From: Bdellovibrionaceae bacterium UBA5009
GTDB lineage: Bacteria > Bdellovibrionota > Bdellovibrionia > Bdellovibrionales > Bdellovibrionaceae
Assembly (NCBI GenBank): GCA_002396665.1
Contig: DGYJ01000100.1
Location: 36,485-64,487, forward strand
Reading direction: 5' to 3'
Length of the DNA: 28,003 nucleotides
Shown here: piece after piece, positions 24,408-28,003 of the stretch
Layout: every line of letters starts with the position of its first letter
How positions within the stretch are numbered: the first letter of the stretch is position 1
The notes under the pieces: model-generated
What the model was told of the DNA's origin: nothing
Database searches by the model: none
The model's input: the letters and a program-made list of their open reading frames with translations, nothing else
Program-made: the position numbers and the translations under genes

Positions 24408-25406
24408 CTATTTTTCGATGGCTCTTGTCACTTGCACAGCAACAGTTCCATGATGATTTCCGTAGTAACCTTTAAATTTTTTAACTTGTTCAATTTGCAC
24501 GTCCAGCTCACCTGAAGCATCTTGAGTCAATGGAATGACGTCACCAATTTTAAGCTCCATCAAATCTTGCAGTTGAATCTCTGTTTCACCCAAGTTCACT
24601 TTGATATCTAAGTCTGTATCCAATAATTGTTCTTTGATGATGGCTGTCCAAAGCTTTTTATCTGTTTGATCAGACTCGACTTGGAATCCTGTAGAAAGTT
24701 TTTGTTTGATTGGCTCAATTGTCGCATAGGGAATAACCATGGAAATAGTTCCTGTTGCATTTTCAAGCTCGACGTCAAATGTTGAAGCAATCACCACATC
24801 TGTTGGTGGCACGATCCCGACAAACTGTGGATTCACTTCTGTACGCACAAAAGAACAACCAATTTTTTCGACAGAAGCCCAAGCTTGCTCAAGATCAGTG
24901 ATGGCAAGTTCAACCACTTTACGAACAATCGAAAGCTCAATCGGTGTAAAATCTTTTCCATCGACTTTTGTGTAAGGACGATCTGCACCGCCAAAGAAAC
25001 TATCCACCAGGGCGTAGGCCAATTTACTTTCAATCACCATTAATGAAGATCCACGCAAGTTTCCAAAGCGAAGAACGCTCATGCAAGTCGGCATTGGCAA
25101 AGTATTGATAAATTCACCAAATTTTAAAAATTCAGTGCTTGTTAATGTGATCGACGCAATTTTTCGCAATGATGACGACAAAGAAACCCGAAAGGCCCGC
25201 ATGAATTTTTCATAGATCACTTCAAGCTGGGGTAGTCGACCACGAATAATTCGATCTTGGCTGGTCAAATCATAATTAACAATTTTTCGATCATCGACCG
25301 GAGCTCCGCCTTCGCCTTTGGCCGGAGCATCTGAAGACGCCACATCACCGTCAGAAACTGCGGCAAGGAGGGCGTCAACTTCGTTTTGCGATAAGACTTG
25401 ATTCAT
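24408..25406 (-). CDS. fliM: Flagellar switch protein FliM
   Basis: This 332-residue protein begins with the CheY-binding peptide VLSQNEVDALLAAV (4-17). A linker and the CheC-like middle domain follow (about 50-235, with MRAFRVSLSSSLRKIASITL and the FFGGADRP loop). The C-terminal SpoA domain (about 250-330) pairs with FliN. The preserved N-terminal peptide means chemotaxis control through CheY-P is expected. Length fits the family (about 334). It lies 14 bases downstream of fliL. Confidence 0.97.
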   Translation of the reverse strand: MNQVLSQNEVDALLAAVSDGDVASSDAPAKGEGGAPVDDRKIVNYDLTSQDRIIRGRLPQLEVIYEKFMRAFRVSLSSSLRKIASITLTSTEFLKFGEFINTLPMPTCMSVLRFGNLRGSSLMVIESKLAYALVDSFFGGADRPYTKVDGKDFTPIELSIVRKVVELAITDLEQAWASVEKIGCSFVRTEVNPQFVGIVPPTDVVIASTFDVELENATGTISMVIPYATIEPIKQKLSTGFQVESDQTDKKLWTAIIKEQLLDTDLDIKVNLGETEIQLQDLMELKIGDVIPLTQDASGELDVQIEQVKKFKGYYGNHHGTVAVQVTRAIEK

Positions 25407-25420
25407 GATCTAGGCCCTCT

Positions 25421-25972
25421 TTAGTTGTAAATGAACTCTGTAAAAAACACGCTGCTAATTTTTCCCTTTGTGAGGAATGAATTAATTGTGTCTTTGATTT
25501 CATTTCTAAGATTGTCTTTACCTTCGCGACTAGAAACTTCTTCGTAAGTTTTTGATGATAATAAAATGATAATGATGTCCCGAACTTGGGCTTTACGCTT
25601 GTCGATTTCGTCTGCAACATTGGCACCATCATTGTCTTTTAGCTCAAGCTCCATATTCACTTTAGCCACTTTGCGGCCTTTCGAGCCCGCCAAGTTCACA
25701 ATAAATGTTTCCAAGGGTACAACTTTTCCAACGAAGGCTTTTTCTTCATGGGCTTCTTTTTCTTGAGTTTCGTGTTCGCCTTTAATCACGTGCTCTATTT
25801 TTGGTTCTGCGGCTTCTTTTTGACGATTTTTGTAAAGCATGAATCCAACGCCACCAACCATCACCATGTTCACAACGACCAATGCAATCAACCAAATGGG
25901 CTTTGAACCATTCGATGTTGACGCCGCGGGGGCTGGACTAGACTCTGCTGCTGCTGCTTTTTCTTCGGCCAC
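25421..25972 (-). CDS. fliL: Flagellar stator-associated protein FliL
   Basis: This 183-residue inner-membrane protein has an Ala/Ser/Pro-rich cytoplasmic head (1-24), one membrane helix (about 25-46, PIWLIALVVVNMVMVGGVGF), a Glu/His-rich linker (about 50-80) and a periplasmic FliL domain with VVPLETFIVNLAG, then VRDIIIILLSSKTYEEVSS and the usual C-terminal LTKGKISSVFFTEFI. FliL rings surround stators and raise torque. The GTG start at 25972 has AAGGAG placed 6-7 bases upstream. It is the first gene of the fliL-fliA operon, behind a sigma-54-type site. Confidence 0.95.
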   Translation of the reverse strand: MAEEKAAAAESSPAPAASTSNGSKPIWLIALVVVNMVMVGGVGFMLYKNRQKEAAEPKIEHVIKGEHETQEKEAHEEKAFVGKVVPLETFIVNLAGSKGRKVAKVNMELELKDNDGANVADEIDKRKAQVRDIIIILLSSKTYEEVSSREGKDNLRNEIKDTINSFLTKGKISSVFFTEFIYN

Positions 25973-26015
25973 TTTGTACTCCTTGGTGAAGAAAACTCTT
26001 CACTCCGTACAAAGT
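25971..26015 (-). repeat. Nested inverted repeats at the fliL leader and start codon
   Basis: The outer arms ACTTTGTAC (25971-25979) and GTACAAAGT (26007-26015) are perfect 9-bp inverted repeats. Inside them GTGAAGA (25986-25992) and TCTTCAC (25997-26003) form a 7-bp stem with a 4-base loop. The fliL ribosome-binding site lies between the inner and outer right-hand arms as read on the - strand. The outer arm reaches into the GTG start codon. Confidence 0.55.
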
Positions 26016-26018
26016 AAA

Positions 26019-26036
26019 CAGCAACCAAAATGCCAA
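26019..26036 (-). promoter_or_regulatory. Sigma-54 (RpoN) -24/-12 promoter of the flagellar operon
   Basis: On the - strand the site reads TTGGCATTTTGGTTGCTG. GG (-24) and GC (-12) are separated by exactly 10 bases, with the conserved TTGGCA and TTGCT. The known consensus is YTGGCACG-N4-TTGCW. The predicted start is near 26009, about 37 bases before fliL. No enhancer-binding site was identified. Confidence 0.7.
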
Positions 26037-26130
26037 CCGAACTTTCATCGAGTCGCGGAATTTAATTCCTACCTATTGGACTTGATACTGAAAAAACTTG
26101 AACTCTTAGACTGAGGTCGAGACTTCGACG

Positions 26131-26976
26131 TCAGGGCTTTGACACGGACTCAACCAAAACTTTCACACTAGACTGGATTAAATCAGCCATTTTTGGGTTT
26201 CCGGCGATCAAAGAATTTTCATAGGGATTGTGTGTTCGACCATCATAGGTTAGCACTTTTCCACCGGCTTCCTCGACGATGATCTGGCCAGCGGCCACGT
26301 CCCAAGGTTTTAGATTTTTTTCCCAGTAACCATCAAAAACACCTCGGGCTACCTGCGACAAATCATAGGCTGCAGCGCCTGCTCTACGAATGCCCCGAGC
26401 TTTTCGAACAAAAAAAGTAAACACTTTCAATTGCTCTTGCAAGGCGGGCTCGTCTTCGCCAAAAAATCCTGTGGCTAAAAGTGATTTTTCAATTTGTGAA
26501 GTCTTCGAAACTTGCAAGCGTTCGCCATTCACAAAGGCCCCTTGCCCACGAACAGCAGTGTAGATTTCATTCAGAACCGGGACATCAATAATTCCCAATT
26601 GCAACTGCCCCTGCTCTTCAAGGGCCAAACTGATACAAAAAATCGGCATGCCGTGCACATAATTTGTTGTTCCATCCAATGGATCTAAAATCCAGCGCGG
26701 CACAGAACCTGAATTTTTTTTGAATTCTTTTTGTTTCGATAAGTAAGCGGACTCTTCGCCCAACATCTCCGAGCCTGGAAGATGTTTTAGAAGATAATCT
26801 GTCATGACTTTTTCAGATTCACGGTCCGCTTCGCTGACTAGACCCTCGTGGAACTTGTCTTCGACATGCTTTAGCTTTTTAAAGTAGCCCAGCAGGACCT
26901 GACGCCCGAGACGGGTGGCTTCTAGACCAATTTCTAACTTTTGCTGAAGACTTTCTGGACTCTGAATAAGATTCAA
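26131..26976 (-). CDS. suhB: Inositol monophosphatase family protein (SuhB-like)
   Basis: This 281-residue Mg2+-dependent phosphatase of the IMPase/FBPase fold has motif 1 with LGEESAY (metal-binding Glu, about 72-78), DPLDGTTNYVHG (98-109, two metal-binding Asp) and the C-terminal metal site KPWDVAAGQIIVEEAGG (about 221-237). In E. coli SuhB also binds transcription complexes on rRNA operons; whether that holds here cannot be told. TTG 26976 is chosen because GAGG lies 6 bases upstream. A TTG at 26988 is in frame, but it overlaps that ribosome-binding site. The gene lies 158 bases upstream of fliL in the same direction, but the sigma-54 site between them suggests separate control. Confidence 0.85.
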   Translation of the reverse strand: MNLIQSPESLQQKLEIGLEATRLGRQVLLGYFKKLKHVEDKFHEGLVSEADRESEKVMTDYLLKHLPGSEMLGEESAYLSKQKEFKKNSGSVPRWILDPLDGTTNYVHGMPIFCISLALEEQGQLQLGIIDVPVLNEIYTAVRGQGAFVNGERLQVSKTSQIEKSLLATGFFGEDEPALQEQLKVFTFFVRKARGIRRAGAAAYDLSQVARGVFDGYWEKNLKPWDVAAGQIIVEEAGGKVLTYDGRTHNPYENSLIAGNPKMADLIQSSVKVLVESVSKP

Positions 26977-27005
26977 AAAACACCTCAAATAGCGACAAAA
27001 TCAAG

Positions 27006-27023
27006 GGTTCCAGGGCTGGAACC
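27006..27023. repeat. Perfect 18-bp palindrome between divergent genes (possible operator)
   Basis: GGTTCCAGGGCTGGAACC has 8-bp arms around GG. It sits directly before the -35-like TTGACG of the SPOR gene and 30 bases upstream of the suhB start. No gene ends here, so an operator shared by both genes is more likely than a terminator. Confidence 0.45.
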
Positions 27024-27024
27024 G

Positions 27025-27054
27025 TTGACGTATTTTGGATTTCTACGATAGCAT
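27025..27054 (+). promoter_or_regulatory. Possible sigma-70 promoter of the SPOR gene
   Basis: TTGACG (27025-27030) and TAGCAT (27049-27054) are separated by 18 bases. The predicted start falls about 11 bases before the ATG, so the leader would be very short. The -10 is only a moderate match. Confidence 0.35.
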
Positions 27055-27071
27055 AATTGAAAGAGGTTCAC

Positions 27072-27920
27072 ATGAAAATTGAAAAAGCCAAGTCAAAAAC
27101 AGATTCTTTTGTCAAATTAGCCCTAGTTTTCTTTATTTCTTTACTTTCATTTTCAATAGGGACCTATGTTGGCAAAAAATATAGCGATAATCAGCATAAA
27201 CTGGCGGCACTAGAACCATCTAAAGGCGAAACCCATGAAGGCGCAGAACGCAATGTGGCTTCTGTACACGGCGAAGAGGCTAAACCTAAGGACACTGAAA
27301 AGTCTGAATCCTTAACTGATGAAGAGATTAAAAAATTGGCCGAAGAATTTGTTGCTGACGACAGCAACGCAGAAACCCAGGGCGAAGCTGGCCATGGTGA
27401 TGCAGGACATGGCGAAAAAGCTGCTCAACGTGAAACAGCTTCTGTCAATGAAGCGACTAAGCACGGTGAAAAAGTGGAGACTGAAAAAGCCCACGGAGAA
27501 ACTGCGGGGCATGGCGAAGCTAAAAAAGAAGTTGCGCAAAAAGAAGCTGGACACGATTCTGCAACCAAAGCAGCTATGAATGTGATCGAAGACAAACCTG
27601 CAGCTAATGAAACACAAAAAGCAAAAAAAGTATCTGCCGTTGCAGAAACTTTACCTAAAGATGTGGCTCAATATTCAGTGGGTAAATACACAATTCAAAT
27701 CGCCTCTTTCCCAACTGAGCAAGAAGCCAAAAAGAAAGCTGATGAATTAAAACAAAAGGGATATAGTGCTTTCTTTATCCCAGCGCACATTCAAGGCAAA
27801 AGCTGGTATCGCGTCAGCGTTGGATTATTTTCAACAGAAAAAGAAGCCAAAGAATATCGTGATGAATTCAAAGAAAAATCAAAAATAGGAACTACAATTA
27901 TTCAGAAAATTGTCGATTAG
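27072..27920 (+). CDS. Membrane-anchored SPOR-domain protein with His-Gly-Glu-rich linker
   Basis: This 282-residue protein has a short basic cytoplasmic head, one membrane helix (about 13-35, VKLALVFFISLLSFSIGTYV), a long charged linker (about 45-195) and a C-terminal SPOR domain (about 204-280: YTIQIASFPTEQEAKKKA, then WYRVSVGLFSTEKEAKEYRD). SPOR domains bind peptidoglycan stripped of stem peptides at division sites, as in FtsN, DamX, DedD and RlpA. The layout fits FtsN/DedD-type proteins, but no FtsN essential motif is visible. The linker repeats HGE, HGD and AGHG units. ATG 27072 is chosen because GAGG lies 5 bases upstream; an in-frame TTG at 27057 has no site. It is divergent from suhB. 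Confidence 0.85.
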   Translation: MKIEKAKSKTDSFVKLALVFFISLLSFSIGTYVGKKYSDNQHKLAALEPSKGETHEGAERNVASVHGEEAKPKDTEKSESLTDEEIKKLAEEFVADDSNAETQGEAGHGDAGHGEKAAQRETASVNEATKHGEKVETEKAHGETAGHGEAKKEVAQKEAGHDSATKAAMNVIEDKPAANETQKAKKVSAVAETLPKDVAQYSVGKYTIQIASFPTEQEAKKKADELKQKGYSAFFIPAHIQGKSWYRVSVGLFSTEKEAKEYRDEFKEKSKIGTTIIQKIVD

Positions 27921-27931
27921 TTTGAAAAAAT

Positions 27932-27970
27932 CTTGAGAATCAAAAGAACTAGTCTAAGGACCTTCTCAAG
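27932..27970 (+). terminator. Inverted repeat after the SPOR gene (weak terminator candidate)
   Basis: CTTGAGAA (27932-27939) and TTCTCAAG (27963-27970) are perfect 8-bp arms separated by 23 bases, 11 bases after the stop codon. There is no U-run, only TATTTG. The remaining 33 bases to the window end show nothing I can name. Confidence 0.25.
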
Positions 27971-28003
27971 TATTTGAAATATCAACCGAAAATACCTATA
28001 GTG

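Noticed and set aside
26108..26130. GTCGA/TCGAC hairpin just after suhB as terminator
   Set aside because: Only a 5-bp stem with no U-run following it.

Overview
The window most resembles a Bdellovibrio-like predatory bacterium (Bdellovibrionota). The grounds are a long flagellar operon running fliL to fliA, Tad-type pilus genes, an extended RpoH-type sigma factor, an AT-rich composition and very tight packing. The species is inferred from gene content only. No tRNA, rRNA, CRISPR array, insertion sequence or prophage was seen, and no gene-free stretch exceeds about 240 bases.

Region A (1-9682) is a split, reduced Tad/Flp-like pilus or secretion locus. On the + strand there is a partial gene, a TadE/TadG-like membrane protein, a 64-residue prepilin-like protein, a CpaB-like protein and a secreted anchored protein, all overlapping. 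After an oppositely oriented pair (a barrel-only amidohydrolase translationally coupled to an 846-residue glycine-rich secreted protein) the + strand resumes with a receiver-histidine kinase, a CpaC-like secretin and a short CpaF-like ATPase.

Region B (9683-15104) holds a lineage-specific disordered protein of unknown function behind a strong sigma-28-like promoter, then cfa, aspS, a small PHA-granule-family-like protein and an RpoH-type sigma factor. The rpoH-type gene overlaps fliA tail to tail.

Region C (15101-26036, - strand) is the flagellar export and switch operon fliL-M-N-O-P-Q-R-flhB-A-F-G-fliA. A well-formed sigma-54 (-24/-12) site lies upstream of fliL. Its product FliA would recognise the sigma-28-like site at 10311-10337, so the window seems to contain both levels of a flagellar cascade: RpoN to the fliL operon, and FliA to the disordered-protein gene.

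Region D (26131-28003) has a SuhB/IMPase-family gene and a divergent membrane-anchored SPOR-domain protein with a His-Gly-Glu-rich linker. A perfect inverted repeat lies between them.
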